Under the pieces are notes generated by a model. The model did not search any database. It was not told the origin of the DNA and was given only the letters and a program-made list of their open reading frames with translations. A stretch of 55,767 bases of DNA from assembly GCA_022821495.1 (NCBI GenBank), contig JAJEDN010000096.1, positions 1 to 55,767 on the forward strand, read 5' to 3'. The stretch comes from Candidatus Poribacteria bacterium. Lineage in GTDB: Bacteria > Poribacteria > WGA-4E > WGA-3G. Shown here piece by piece: positions 42,639 through 51,420 of this stretch; within the stretch, counting starts at the first letter, position 1, and every line of letters starts with the position of its first letter. Position numbers and translations under genes: made by a program.

Positions 42639-43403
42639 TCAATTACTATCTACTAACATATCGTGTTGCCTACTACTTTTAAAGATCGGAGGCAGTCTCT
42701 CACCCGCTAAAAGTTCAAGTGCCTCCGCGATGATTGCGTGTTGTAATTCCGGGTTGTTCGGTTCACCGAGCGGATACCCAAATCTATAGGGTACTGACAA
42801 CGCACGCGGTGGCTTCACCCTTTTCGTTATGCTTTCATCAAGCGTTATGGAAACGGTCGATATGCCTGTTGCTTCAACAGCGCGCTGTATCAATCCTACA
42901 GATTGATTGCACATCGGTCAGACAGGGGTTAAGAAGGCAACATCAACACCATCGGCTTTGAGCATCTGTCCGACTTCAGGCGCGGTTTCTTCGATAAGCC
43001 GTTTCGGTTTTGTAATGGACCCCATGAAACTGAAGTGTCTATCGTTGAGTGAACCGATTTTACCTGCGTTTTCTAATTCTCGAAACCGATCCAGTGGCAA
43101 TACGAGGTTTATATCACTCTCTGTACCGCTTGCGTCGAAAGCCTTACTTCTATGTCCAAGCGCGAGGCCGTGTGTCTCAATTGCGTTCGGTATTTCTCGG
43201 TACGAACAATCGCCACCTATAATCCTATCGTCGTAAGGTTTTTGCTCAGGGAGATACAAACCAGCAGTTGTAATGAGCGCGACACGGCATCGGCTTAATT
43301 CCTTGCGAAGCGGTGTATTTGGAGGTGTGCCACCGTAGGACTTGACCGGGTATGCTCGCATAAAGAACCGGTATAAATTGTCCAGTTTGAACATAGATGC
43401 CAT
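42639..43403 (-). CDS. Probable selenoprotein of the glycine/sarcosine/betaine reductase B-like family
   Basis: Two frames, 161 codons (43403-42921) and the following 92 codons, are joined in the same frame by a single TGA (42918-42920). Read as selenocysteine, the product is 254 aa with the motif LTPVUPMCNQSVG, a UxxC redox centre at residue 162. The N-terminal half (SRCRVALITTAGLY, IETHGLALGHRSKAFDASGT, INLVLPLDRFRELENAGKIG) and the C-terminal half (GLIQRAVEATGISTVSITL) both match the GrdB-like redox family, in which this position is Cys or Sec. A hairpin of the right kind starts 10 nt after the UGA (42889-42907). The gene starts 12 nt after the Gfo/Idh/MocA gene at 43416-44441, with GAGGT near the ATG, so the two look like an operon. 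Its substrate is not known. A nonsense mutation is the alternative. Confidence 0.75.
42889..42907 (-). promoter_or_regulatory. SECIS-like hairpin after the in-frame UGA
   Basis: In the mRNA the sequence is ATCAATC-TGTAG-GATTGAT, a perfect 7-bp stem with a 5-nt loop containing GU. It starts 10 nt downstream of the UGA codon, within the coding region. Bacterial SECIS elements for SelB have this position and a GU in the apical loop. The lower stem is short, so the match is only partial. Confidence 0.55.
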
Positions 43404-43415
43404 ACATACCTCGTA

Positions 43416-44441
43416 TTAGCCATTCGCGAAGATAAGCCGTGTCCTATTCTGACAGGGGAGTTGTATCGTCTGTCCGGTGATGCCGCTCTCAATCATGGCG
43501 AACCCGATTTCGTTGACAGCAGTATAGTCATCCCGTGCACAATGCGGGAGCGGACCACCATCAAGATAATCGGTAATCTGTTTGTACGCGACTTTAAAAG
43601 GACTGGCGTTTTCAGGGAGATCAAGGGTTTCGTTATCAACCAATTTACCCGCTTTATGGACAGTTGTGCCGCTATAAAACCCGGTCTGTACGCTGCCTTC
43701 ATTACCGAGGACATCAACAGAAAAACCGCCGCGCGTTCCGTGGTTTCCGACATGAAAACCCATAACACCACTCTCAAATTGGATGGTTGCACCGACAACC
43801 GCAGGCTCAGGCTCGTAAGACTCTGGTACATCACCACCCCCCGAAACGAAACCTGTCACGGCAACAGGATCGTAGCCAGCGAACTGGCAGATCATATCTG
43901 TGGTATGAATAGCGAAGGAGAGCACACCACCGCCGCAATACCCGATAACGGTTTGCACTTCACCGATGAGTCCGTCCTTGATAAGCGATTGGAGGCGGAT
44001 GAGGTGTGGTCCCCAGTGTCGCGTATAGTCTACAACGATCGGGATACCTTTCGCATCGGCACCCGCTGTCATTGTGTCAACCTCTTCAAGCGAACATCCG
44101 GCGGGTTTTTCAAGAAAGATGGCTTTAATGTCTGCTCTCAAGACGTTTTGCATCACCTGAAAATGATGCGGTCCGCGTACACAGACAGCGACGATGTCTA
44201 AATTTTCGCTTTCAAGCATCTGGACATCTGTTTCATAGTAGTTGATAGAGTTATCTGGGAAGCCGGGTCCCCAGGTCTGCTGGAATTCTGCTTGGCGTTC
44301 TGCGGACATATCCGCGACTGCGACTAACTCGGTTGTCTCGCAAAAACGGATACCGCCTGTGTGGCAATACGGATAAGCGTCATCAGGCGTTGAGTAACGG
44401 GCGGCAATGCTGCCTAACCCGATAATACCGACACGATACAT
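43416..44441 (-). CDS. Gfo/Idh/MocA-family oxidoreductase, upstream of the selenoprotein gene
   Basis: The product is 341 aa from ATG 44441, chosen because AAGGAG lies 8 nt upstream; an in-frame start 60 nt earlier would add a hydrophobic, unlikely extension. The Rossmann site is YRVGIIGLGSIAARY, with ELVAVADMS, DIVAVCVRGPHHF and the EKPAGC motif (111-116) carrying the catalytic-type lysine. The C-terminal half has SFAIHTTDMICQFAGYDPVA, the family's His-containing substrate segment, and GTRGGFSVDVLGNEGSV. The substrate is unknown; sugars, inositols or related compounds are usual. The tight spacing with the GrdB-like selenoprotein suggests a shared redox pathway, which is inference. Confidence 0.92.
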   Translation of the reverse strand: MYRVGIIGLGSIAARYSTPDDAYPYCHTGGIRFCETTELVAVADMSAERQAEFQQTWGPGFPDNSINYYETDVQMLESENLDIVAVCVRGPHHFQVMQNVLRADIKAIFLEKPAGCSLEEVDTMTAGADAKGIPIVVDYTRHWGPHLIRLQSLIKDGLIGEVQTVIGYCGGGVLSFAIHTTDMICQFAGYDPVAVTGFVSGGGDVPESYEPEPAVVGATIQFESGVMGFHVGNHGTRGGFSVDVLGNEGSVQTGFYSGTTVHKAGKLVDNETLDLPENASPFKVAYKQITDYLDGGPLPHCARDDYTAVNEIGFAMIESGITGQTIQLPCQNRTRLIFANG

Positions 44442-44513
44442 TGGAATTGCTCCTTTTTCGAGGATTGCTAAGAGGATAGCACAGAAGCAGGAAATTGGCA
44501 AGTTGAATAAGAA

Positions 44514-44558
44514 TAGGACTTACGCAAACAGGCGATCATGCCCGTTGCATAAGTCCTA
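44514..44558. mobile_element. Minimal family-2 MITE-like hairpin
   Basis: TAGGACTTACGCAA (44514-44527) and TTGCATAAGTCCTA (44545-44558) are inverted repeats with one mismatch around a 17-bp spacer. The ends are those of the 94-bp element at 39619-39712. Confidence 0.7.
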
Positions 44559-44585
44559 AAGAAGACTGGTAGAAGTACTCGGTTA

Positions 44586-45569
44586 TTAGCGCGTTAGGTG
44601 TGCGGGTTGCTTCAACTGACCCCATAAGGTCGTCCGCGTATTCGCAGCCGGAGAAACAGCGAGAAAACCGGAGGGTACCCACGCAGGAGAATAATCCATC
44701 GCTTCATGCGTTGTGATTTGGCGGGGTTTGCCACCGGCATTCAGTGCGATGAGATAGATGTTTGAATCACGGTTCGGATTGCCCCATGGACTTTCAAGCT
44801 CCGATTCGTAAGCAATCCAGCGTCCATCCGGCGACCACGCTGGACTTCTACTCCAAGTTTCCAGCGGTGACACCCGCCGACTGTTTTGGCCCTTAGCATT
44901 CACGACATAGATACCTCTTGAACCCTTCCATTTGAATTTGTCATAGGCAATGCTTTCACCATCAGGTGACCAACTTGGCGTTACGCCCCAGGTAAGTTTT
45001 CTTACATTTCTTCCTTCGGTGTTCATGACATAGATATCGCCGCTGTCATTCCGGATGGAATAGAAAGCAATGGAGCGACTATCTGGGGACCACGCCGGTG
45101 CTGAGTTGTATTTGCCTTCATTGGTGAGCTGCTGTAAATTCTCACCGTTAACATCCATTTTGTAGATGTCATAATTTCCTTTCCGGTTGGATGAAAAAGC
45201 GATCCACTTCCCGTCTGGCGACCAGGCGGGATGGTTGTCATGTGCTGGGTGGTTTGTTAACCGACGCGCCGTTTTTTTATTGAGATCCATCACATAAATT
45301 TCGCCTTTGCCATCGCGATGTGACACATACGCAAATGAACGACCACTCGGTGACCATGTAGGGGAATGGTCGGATGCTGAGTGATTCGTTAGGTTGCGGA
45401 GATTTTTGCCATCCGTATCAATGACATAAATCTCAAGATTTCCTGATCGGAGCGATGAGAAGGAGATATATTGCTTGCCGGGGATTTGTGCATCGAGATT
45501 CATCGCAAACAGATCGCTACTTAACACCAACGCGATGCCAAACACTAATTGTGCGTATTTTGCTTTCAT
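44586..45569 (-). CDS. Secreted TolB-like PD40 beta-propeller protein
   Basis: The product is 327 aa with a signal peptide (AQLVFGIALVLSSDLFA). Six TolB/PD40-type propeller blades follow, each with PxWSPDGxxIAFxSxRxGxxDIYxMDxxGxxxxxLT: for example HPAWSPDGKWIAFSSNRKGN, APAWSPDSRSIAFYSIRNDS and SPAWSPDGRWIAYESELESP. The chain ends in a short tail (TTLWGQLKQ). PD40 propellers are protein-binding scaffolds (TolB) or appear beside peptidase domains; no peptidase domain is present here. A periplasmic or exported binding role is inferred. GGAGG lies 8 nt before the ATG. It lies head-to-head with the large peptidase/propeller gene at 45909. Confidence 0.85.
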   Translation of the reverse strand: MKAKYAQLVFGIALVLSSDLFAMNLDAQIPGKQYISFSSLRSGNLEIYVIDTDGKNLRNLTNHSASDHSPTWSPSGRSFAYVSHRDGKGEIYVMDLNKKTARRLTNHPAHDNHPAWSPDGKWIAFSSNRKGNYDIYKMDVNGENLQQLTNEGKYNSAPAWSPDSRSIAFYSIRNDSGDIYVMNTEGRNVRKLTWGVTPSWSPDGESIAYDKFKWKGSRGIYVVNAKGQNSRRVSPLETWSRSPAWSPDGRWIAYESELESPWGNPNRDSNIYLIALNAGGKPRQITTHEAMDYSPAWVPSGFLAVSPAANTRTTLWGQLKQPAHLTR

Positions 45570-45908
45570 TTACGAATTCCTCCAAAAAATTAGCCTGCCG
45601 CAGTTAGACAGTTGATAGGAAAAGTATAGCAAATATGATGCCAATTCCTAACCGACGCATATATCGGGCTGCATCTTTGGTTTTCAGTCCCGTGAGCCGC
45701 TGTTCTGTCAAATTATGGATGTCGTTGTCCATAATTTGAACGTTATAGTTCTGGATGGGGTGTTGTATCGGTTGAATTTGCGCTGAAATCATTGTAAAAT
45801 AGATGTAGAACTTAGGCACGTTTGAACGGTTTGTATAGTGTTTTTTTAATTCATACGTCTGAAGTAGTGCTGGCTAAACCAGTGAACTACAAAACGTATC
45901 TACTGGAG
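45570..45908. other. Divergent intergenic region
   Basis: This separates the PD40 gene (minus) from the peptidase/propeller gene (plus). A minus-strand frame ending in a hydrophobic stretch (RRLGIGIIFAILFLSTV, 45604-45732) could encode a 42-aa membrane peptide, but it has no ribosome-binding site and is not called. TATAGT at about 45833 is a possible -10 for the plus-strand gene. Confidence 0.3.
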
Positions 45909-48900
45909 ATGTCCGTAAATCTCATGCGACTTTTAGTATCAATCCATCTTATTTTTTACGTTGTTAGTGGCATCGCATCCGCCGATCCGTGGCTGTGCGG
46001 GACACCGCTTCTGCACCGAGAACACCTCGCGCAACATCCCACTGAAGAAGTTCCCGCTGCGCCCGCCGCACCCGTCCAAATCGGACAGATAGAACGATTT
46101 TTTATTCACATTCCAGAAGCAGAGGTAACCGCCACCTGTATTGCTAAAAGCGAACACCTCTACGTCTATATCGAAAATTCGGTGCGCGATATGCTCACCG
46201 ATGCCGAAGCCGTCACAATCGCAAAAGAATTTGACACACGCATCTACCCGAACGTCCGAAAATGGATGGGAACCGAACGGAAACCCGGACTCGACAGAGA
46301 CAATCGCATCACCTTGCTCATGCACGATGTCGGCATGAACGGTTCAGGCCTCGAATACGGCGGTTATTTCGCACCCACAGATCAGCTGCCGACGGAACCG
46401 AACAGTAACCGGCGTGAAATGCTTTATATGGATATTTTTCAGTTCAAAGAACGTTCCCGACACACCTTTTATAGCAGCCTGGCACACGAATTTGCGCATC
46501 TCGTCAACTATTTTCAGAACGGCGGCACAACCGATCAGCGATGGTTAGAAGAAGGTACAGCAAGTTTTATTGAATGGGCAGTCTACGGCAATGTACATAC
46601 TATCTTTGTTGATGGCTTTCTCTCGAATCCGAGTGTCCCGCTCGTTTATGCGAACACGAGAGATGTCTATTACGGTGGTGCATTCATGCTCATGCTCTAC
46701 CTCTATGAACAGTATGGCGGATCCGAACTTATCCGCAATATCATAGCGACAGATGCGCTCGGTGAACATGCGATTGATGCTGCCTTAGCAGGTAGCGGGA
46801 AAAGTGAACGTTTTGCGGAAGTCTTTCTGAATTGGGGTCTCGCGAATTGGCTGAACGCTCAGGCAAGAGGTAAAAAACTCGGCTATTCCGCTTTGAAGCA
46901 TCGAAAGGTAAGCGCCCGGGTGCCGCGCGTCGTCAACTATCCAAGCGGGGCAAATAGTATTCGTATAGATCAATGGAGCGCGCATTATACACACTTTGAA
47001 AACTTACCTGAAACCCTCGACATATTGGTCACCGGCACGCATTCTGGAAGTCTCTATGCAACGACTCTCTATCTCCCGCCCAATGGACGAGCGATCGTTA
47101 AACCCATTCGGTTTGATACCCAAAACAGAGGGCATATTCAATTTGAACAACTTCAGCGAGAGGGTGAAATCTTACTGATGATAACAGCAGATGCACCGCA
47201 GATCGTTCAGTACGTCGCTGAAGATATGCATGTTGATTTTGAAGTGGGGGCATTACGTGAGCAAACATCGGATACCATACCTGATGCTGTAACGTCCGAT
47301 CTCGGCAGTCGCACCCAACCGAGTCAGTTTCCGACGGATCTCAAGCCCGGAACGCAGCTTGAACCGATGACCCAGATCCATCTCGCAAGCGACTATATCG
47401 ATGTGATGATAGATGGCACAGAGGCGCCCTACCTTTATGCAGCAAGCAATTGGGGATTCGAAATCTTCTCATTGACCGAACCGACAAAGCCTGTCCGCGT
47501 CGGCGAAATCGCTACACCTGGACGCGCACAATCTGTGGTCGTTGATGGCGATACCGCTTATGTCGCTGACGGTGCTGCAGGTGTACATGTTATTGATACT
47601 GCTGTCCCAACAGCACCCAACGTTATAAAGACACTTGGCGGATTCATAGATGCCCGCAAAGTCCAGATCGCCGACGAAAATCTATACGTACTCGATCAAG
47701 CACGTGGGATGCTCGTCTACAATCAACACGATGTCCGCAACGCCCAGACACCCCGACCCCGGCGTTTCTTTCGCACCGGCGGCACGCCTATCAACGTTGT
47801 TATCCATGACGATACCGTTTACTTGAGTGATGACAGACACGGGTTGTACATCCTTGAACCGAGTCCTTTCGGTAATTTTGACTTCCGCAGTATTGTACCT
47901 ATCCTCGCTGCCGCTTACGCGATTCAAGAGACCAAAGATATGGCGTACGCTTACGTTGCTTCAGGTAACCTCACCTTAGTTGATGTTACGGACATCCAAA
48001 ACCCCGAAACAGATTTCCGATTAAACACACCCGGACTCTCAACCGGTATCCAACTTCGTAACAATATCGTCTATCTCACGGATCAACAAGCGGGATTACA
48101 CATCATGGATGTGCGGAACCCACAACAGCCACAGCGAATTTCCTCACAACCTACGTTTGGCAATGCAACCGACATAGCAATCCGAGAGACGTTGGCTTAT
48201 GTCGCTGATGGGAAAGGCGGTATTCAGACGATTGATGTCAGTACCGCCGAATCACCAAAGTGGCTACACCGCTATGCGTTTGGCGGCACTGTTTATGGGC
48301 TGGATGTTGTGGAGACAGCAGAAGGCGAACGGACCGTCTATGTCGCTAATGGAACGGGTGGATTGCGGACCCTCGAATTTACGACCCCTTATCACGGTAC
48401 TGTGACCCAAAACTTATCACTGCCTACAGATACGCTTGATTTTGACGACCCGTTTGGTGCCACAAATTGCACCAAAATTCGTGTCCGAAACAGGTCCGGC
48501 TTTGTTGCAGCTGAGACAGGTATGTTCGTCGTTGATCTTGCAGCGAATACAATCGTGGCACACATACCGACAGCCGCGCCTGTTTCGGATATTGCGTTGC
48601 ACGGAGACTACACCTACCTTTGCGCAGAATCCTTAATTGTCGTTGATAGCCGAGTCCCCCAACAGAGTAGAATTGTATCGAAACGCGATGTACCTGGAAG
48701 TGCATACCGCGTTGCCATAGACGCGTCCTCACCTTCACACGCCTATGTCGCTGCACTTGAAGGTGGACTGCATATCTTTGATATCACAGCCCCTGCTGTG
48801 CCACGTCCTACAGGAAATTACGCTACACAAGGAAATGCAACCGGTGTTACACTCGCAGCAGAACGCGCATATTTGCTGGATAGCGGCGTGGGTGTTGTTA

Positions 48901-49514
48901 TGCTTGATGTATCCGAACCGAATAAACCGAAGTTGCACGGCGTATATGAGAGCGATGCCCTCCCGATTGATGCACAAATCGGTGGAAACCATCTCTACCT
49001 GCTTAATAGCGCAGGCATTCAACTTATTGACACACGTACGCTGACGGCAACCTCGTCCGTCGTTTACAAAAGTCGTGAACTCTGGTTCCCATCCGAATTG
49101 AAACTAACAGACACCGCCCTCTATATAGCCGACCTGTATCAAATCCGTATTTTTCGTGTGCATCCAGAGGGATACTCGCTTGCCGTGGAAGAGCCTATGC
49201 CATCTGACTGGACACCTGATGTGGCTAAGCCTACACCAGTCAACCATTTAAGCCAAAATTTCCCAAACCCATTTAACCCAGAGACATGGATTCCGTATCA
49301 ACTCGCTTCAGATACGAATGTGTCACTCTATATATACGACGCGCAAGGGAAACAGATTTATACCAAAGCCCTTGGTTACCGCAAGATGGGTTCGCACACC
49401 GCCTATTGGGATGGACGTAACGGTGTTGGTGAGGCTGTCGCAAGCGGTGTATATTTTTATTCAATCCAAGCCGGAGCTTTCCACGCGACCCGAAAAATGT
49501 TCATCCAACGGTGA
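45909..49514 (+). CDS. Large secreted gluzincin-type peptidase with LVIVD propeller and sorting tail
   Basis: The product is about 1201 aa. The signal peptide is MRLLVSIHLIFYVVSGIASA, starting at ATG 45924; ATG 45909 is equally possible, and the longer TTG frame from 45822 is unlikely. Residues about 80-340 form a zinc-peptidase-like domain with HEFAHLVNY (His193, Glu194, His197) and downstream WLEEGTASFIEW, the glutamate third ligand of gluzincins, resembling M30/hyicolysin-type proteins. Residues about 490-1080 are repeats such as GDTAYVADGAAGVHVIDTAV and RETLAYVADGKGGIQTIDVS, i.e. LVIVD-type beta-propeller blades (roughly ten). The C-terminus is NFPNPFNPETWIPYQLA...SGVYFYSIQAG...TRKMFIQR, the same tail as the giants of the island. 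The product is probably exported and possibly surface-anchored. The propeller may position substrates; this is inference. Confidence 0.87.
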   Translation: MSVNLMRLLVSIHLIFYVVSGIASADPWLCGTPLLHREHLAQHPTEEVPAAPAAPVQIGQIERFFIHIPEAEVTATCIAKSEHLYVYIENSVRDMLTDAEAVTIAKEFDTRIYPNVRKWMGTERKPGLDRDNRITLLMHDVGMNGSGLEYGGYFAPTDQLPTEPNSNRREMLYMDIFQFKERSRHTFYSSLAHEFAHLVNYFQNGGTTDQRWLEEGTASFIEWAVYGNVHTIFVDGFLSNPSVPLVYANTRDVYYGGAFMLMLYLYEQYGGSELIRNIIATDALGEHAIDAALAGSGKSERFAEVFLNWGLANWLNAQARGKKLGYSALKHRKVSARVPRVVNYPSGANSIRIDQWSAHYTHFENLPETLDILVTGTHSGSLYATTLYLPPNGRAIVKPIRFDTQNRGHIQFEQLQREGEILLMITADAPQIVQYVAEDMHVDFEVGALREQTSDTIPDAVTSDLGSRTQPSQFPTDLKPGTQLEPMTQIHLASDYIDVMIDGTEAPYLYAASNWGFEIFSLTEPTKPVRVGEIATPGRAQSVVVDGDTAYVADGAAGVHVIDTAVPTAPNVIKTLGGFIDARKVQIADENLYVLDQARGMLVYNQHDVRNAQTPRPRRFFRTGGTPINVVIHDDTVYLSDDRHGLYILEPSPFGNFDFRSIVPILAAAYAIQETKDMAYAYVASGNLTLVDVTDIQNPETDFRLNTPGLSTGIQLRNNIVYLTDQQAGLHIMDVRNPQQPQRISSQPTFGNATDIAIRETLAYVADGKGGIQTIDVSTAESPKWLHRYAFGGTVYGLDVVETAEGERTVYVANGTGGLRTLEFTTPYHGTVTQNLSLPTDTLDFDDPFGATNCTKIRVRNRSGFVAAETGMFVVDLAANTIVAHIPTAAPVSDIALHGDYTYLCAESLIVVDSRVPQQSRIVSKRDVPGSAYRVAIDASSPSHAYVAALEGGLHIFDITAPAVPRPTGNYATQGNATGVTLAAERAYLLDSGVGVVMLDVSEPNKPKLHGVYESDALPIDAQIGGNHLYLLNSAGIQLIDTRTLTATSSVVYKSRELWFPSELKLTDTALYIADLYQIRIFRVHPEGYSLAVEEPMPSDWTPDVAKPTPVNHLSQNFPNPFNPETWIPYQLASDTNVSLYIYDAQGKQIYTKALGYRKMGSHTAYWDGRNGVGEAVASGVYFYSIQAGAFHATRKMFIQR

Positions 49515-49714
49515 TTCCATCCTTATTTCGCACACCTACTATTTCATCAAAAACTGTTCTGATTCAAGGAACAACTCAATAGCAAAAATTTTGTAACGCA
49601 AATTGACAAAAAGACGTTGAATTGAATGAGTCCAATACAGCTTAACAAACTTATGCTCACTTTTATAACTGTACGTATACAGAGAATAAAGAGATTTTCA
49701 AGGAGAAGGATAAC

Positions 49715-51412
49715 ATGGCTAGGAACAGCGTAACAGGGCGTTTCCGAGACGTTGAAATAGCATTCACCATCGATGGTAACTGTACCATGATGAGTGTACG
49801 GAATCTGGTTAATGAGGAAAAACGGGTGCGCGTGATGTACCAGAAACTTGCAGCGAGTGGACTCGCCAATTGGGTGAATTTTCAGTTAACCAGCGCGCCC
49901 ATTTTGCGGCGCCTCCCAACAGAGATTCTTGAAGCATATCGCTTGACCTTCTTTGTCGATGATGCGGATCCGGTTTCTGCCCGTATTGAAAAAATAGTAA
50001 CTGAATTGAACGCACTCAATCCCGATATGCCAGCAGAGAAAAAGCCCCCCCAAGACATAGCGGAATTGAGCGGATCCACACCTGAATCAATAACAGTAGA
50101 TCAGGACGAAGTTGATGCACCCACATTGAAGACCCAAGAAGAATCTGCAGTCGCGCCTGTTACCGCCTCTTTAGAGATGCCTAACGATGGAGACGAAACG
50201 CCTGCTTCTGAGGATGAAACGACGCAGCAAATAGAAGACGCAATAGAGAATTCCCTCCAAACAGAGATTCCAGAACTGCTTGGAATTGATAGAGACGAAA
50301 ACGCATCTCTCAAATCCGAGGTTGAAGCAGTAGAACAGGTAGAAGCAGCAGCAGCAGCCCATCCGAACCCAGTGACTCCAGAGAACGAACAAAAGCAGGA
50401 AGAAAAACTTGCACCTACACCGATCGTAATGAAACTCCCCGTAACTCAGAAATCCGTGCCTGTGTCACAAATCGTGGATTCTAACGCAGAATTCAAGATT
50501 ACAGTTCCTACGCTTCCGCCGAGTGCCCTCGCAGAGCAACGAAAAGCACAAGCCGCAGCGTTGAATGCCACAATGAAAGCTGGGCACCGCGCTTCAAGAT
50601 CGAAAGAGAAGGGTGTTTTGGGACAACTCGTCCAAACGTTAGGGCTTGCCGCTGGCGGTAGGCGCGGTAAAACTTATTATCGGGAAAAAGGTGAGGCGAT
50701 TCAGAACGAATTTCAAGACCAACTCGCTAAGTTGGAGCGGGATTACAATGAGGGATACGGATTCAATCTTTTTAATTCTTGGGGCATGGATACACTCAAC
50801 GAAGAGGAAATCGCAATTTTGCTCCTAAACCTCATGGTAAACGAAGTGATCGCATGGCAGAAAGAAACCGGACGTCCTACACCTGAAACCGAACAGCTGG
50901 CTCAGGTGCTAACTGAAGTGGATACAAAGCTCCGGCAGACACTCAAGCAGACACGTGGTCCCTCTACACCGTCCCCGACACTGTTCCCGGATCTCCTCGC
51001 CGAAAACCAACGCGATTTGGAGAAAATCCAAAATGAATGTGATGCCTATCTCCACCGTTTTGCCAGTAAACTCACTGAACAAGAGAAAGGTCACGCTGTA
51101 AAAATTGAAGTGCTGATCTTCAAAAAGTTCCTCATTGAGTTTATACGCGACTATCTTTTCATTGAGGTCGCAAAGAGTACACGAGGCAGCGAGTTACCCG
51201 AACGCCTCAACTGGTTCTTGGATATTGTCAATTCCGAAGTTATTCCAATTGAAATCGGAAAAACGAAAGTTTCACCGAAGCATCACAAGGTGAAAGATGC
51301 ACGTCCGAGCGAGTGCGAGCCAGGCACCATCATCGAAGTTGTCACGCACGGATTGCAATCCAAGGATGGAAGACGCATCAGTCAGATGGCTGTCGTCATT
51401 GAAGCGGAGTAA
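49715..51412 (+). CDS. Hypothetical protein with GrpE-like C-terminal domain
   Basis: The product is 565 aa, cytoplasmic, with no signal or membrane segment. The first 95 residues form an alpha/beta region without known motifs. Residues about 95-290 are an acidic, low-complexity linker rich in Glu, Pro and Ala. About 295-500 is helical with coiled-coil character (KGEAIQNEFQDQLAKLERDY, LAENQRDLEKIQNECDAYLH). The last 60 residues (SEVIPIEIGKTKVSPKHHKV, CEPGTIIEVVTHGLQSKDGR, RISQMAVVIEAE) follow the beta-wing of GrpE, the nucleotide exchange factor of DnaK: G, P..H, PGTI.EV...G and GR.I. A good ribosome-binding site (AAGGAG, and GAAGGA nearer the ATG) precedes it. It could link a chaperone to an unknown partner. 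The 8-bp gap to the next gene suggests co-transcription with the desulfhydrase-like gene. Confidence 0.6.
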   Translation: MARNSVTGRFRDVEIAFTIDGNCTMMSVRNLVNEEKRVRVMYQKLAASGLANWVNFQLTSAPILRRLPTEILEAYRLTFFVDDADPVSARIEKIVTELNALNPDMPAEKKPPQDIAELSGSTPESITVDQDEVDAPTLKTQEESAVAPVTASLEMPNDGDETPASEDETTQQIEDAIENSLQTEIPELLGIDRDENASLKSEVEAVEQVEAAAAAHPNPVTPENEQKQEEKLAPTPIVMKLPVTQKSVPVSQIVDSNAEFKITVPTLPPSALAEQRKAQAAALNATMKAGHRASRSKEKGVLGQLVQTLGLAAGGRRGKTYYREKGEAIQNEFQDQLAKLERDYNEGYGFNLFNSWGMDTLNEEEIAILLLNLMVNEVIAWQKETGRPTPETEQLAQVLTEVDTKLRQTLKQTRGPSTPSPTLFPDLLAENQRDLEKIQNECDAYLHRFASKLTEQEKGHAVKIEVLIFKKFLIEFIRDYLFIEVAKSTRGSELPERLNWFLDIVNSEVIPIEIGKTKVSPKHHKVKDARPSECEPGTIIEVVTHGLQSKDGRRISQMAVVIEAE

Positions 51413-51420
51413 TTAATTAG

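Noticed and set aside
45604..45732. 42-aa membrane peptide frame
   Set aside because: The hydrophobic end is plausible, but there is no ribosome-binding site or homologue that I recognise.
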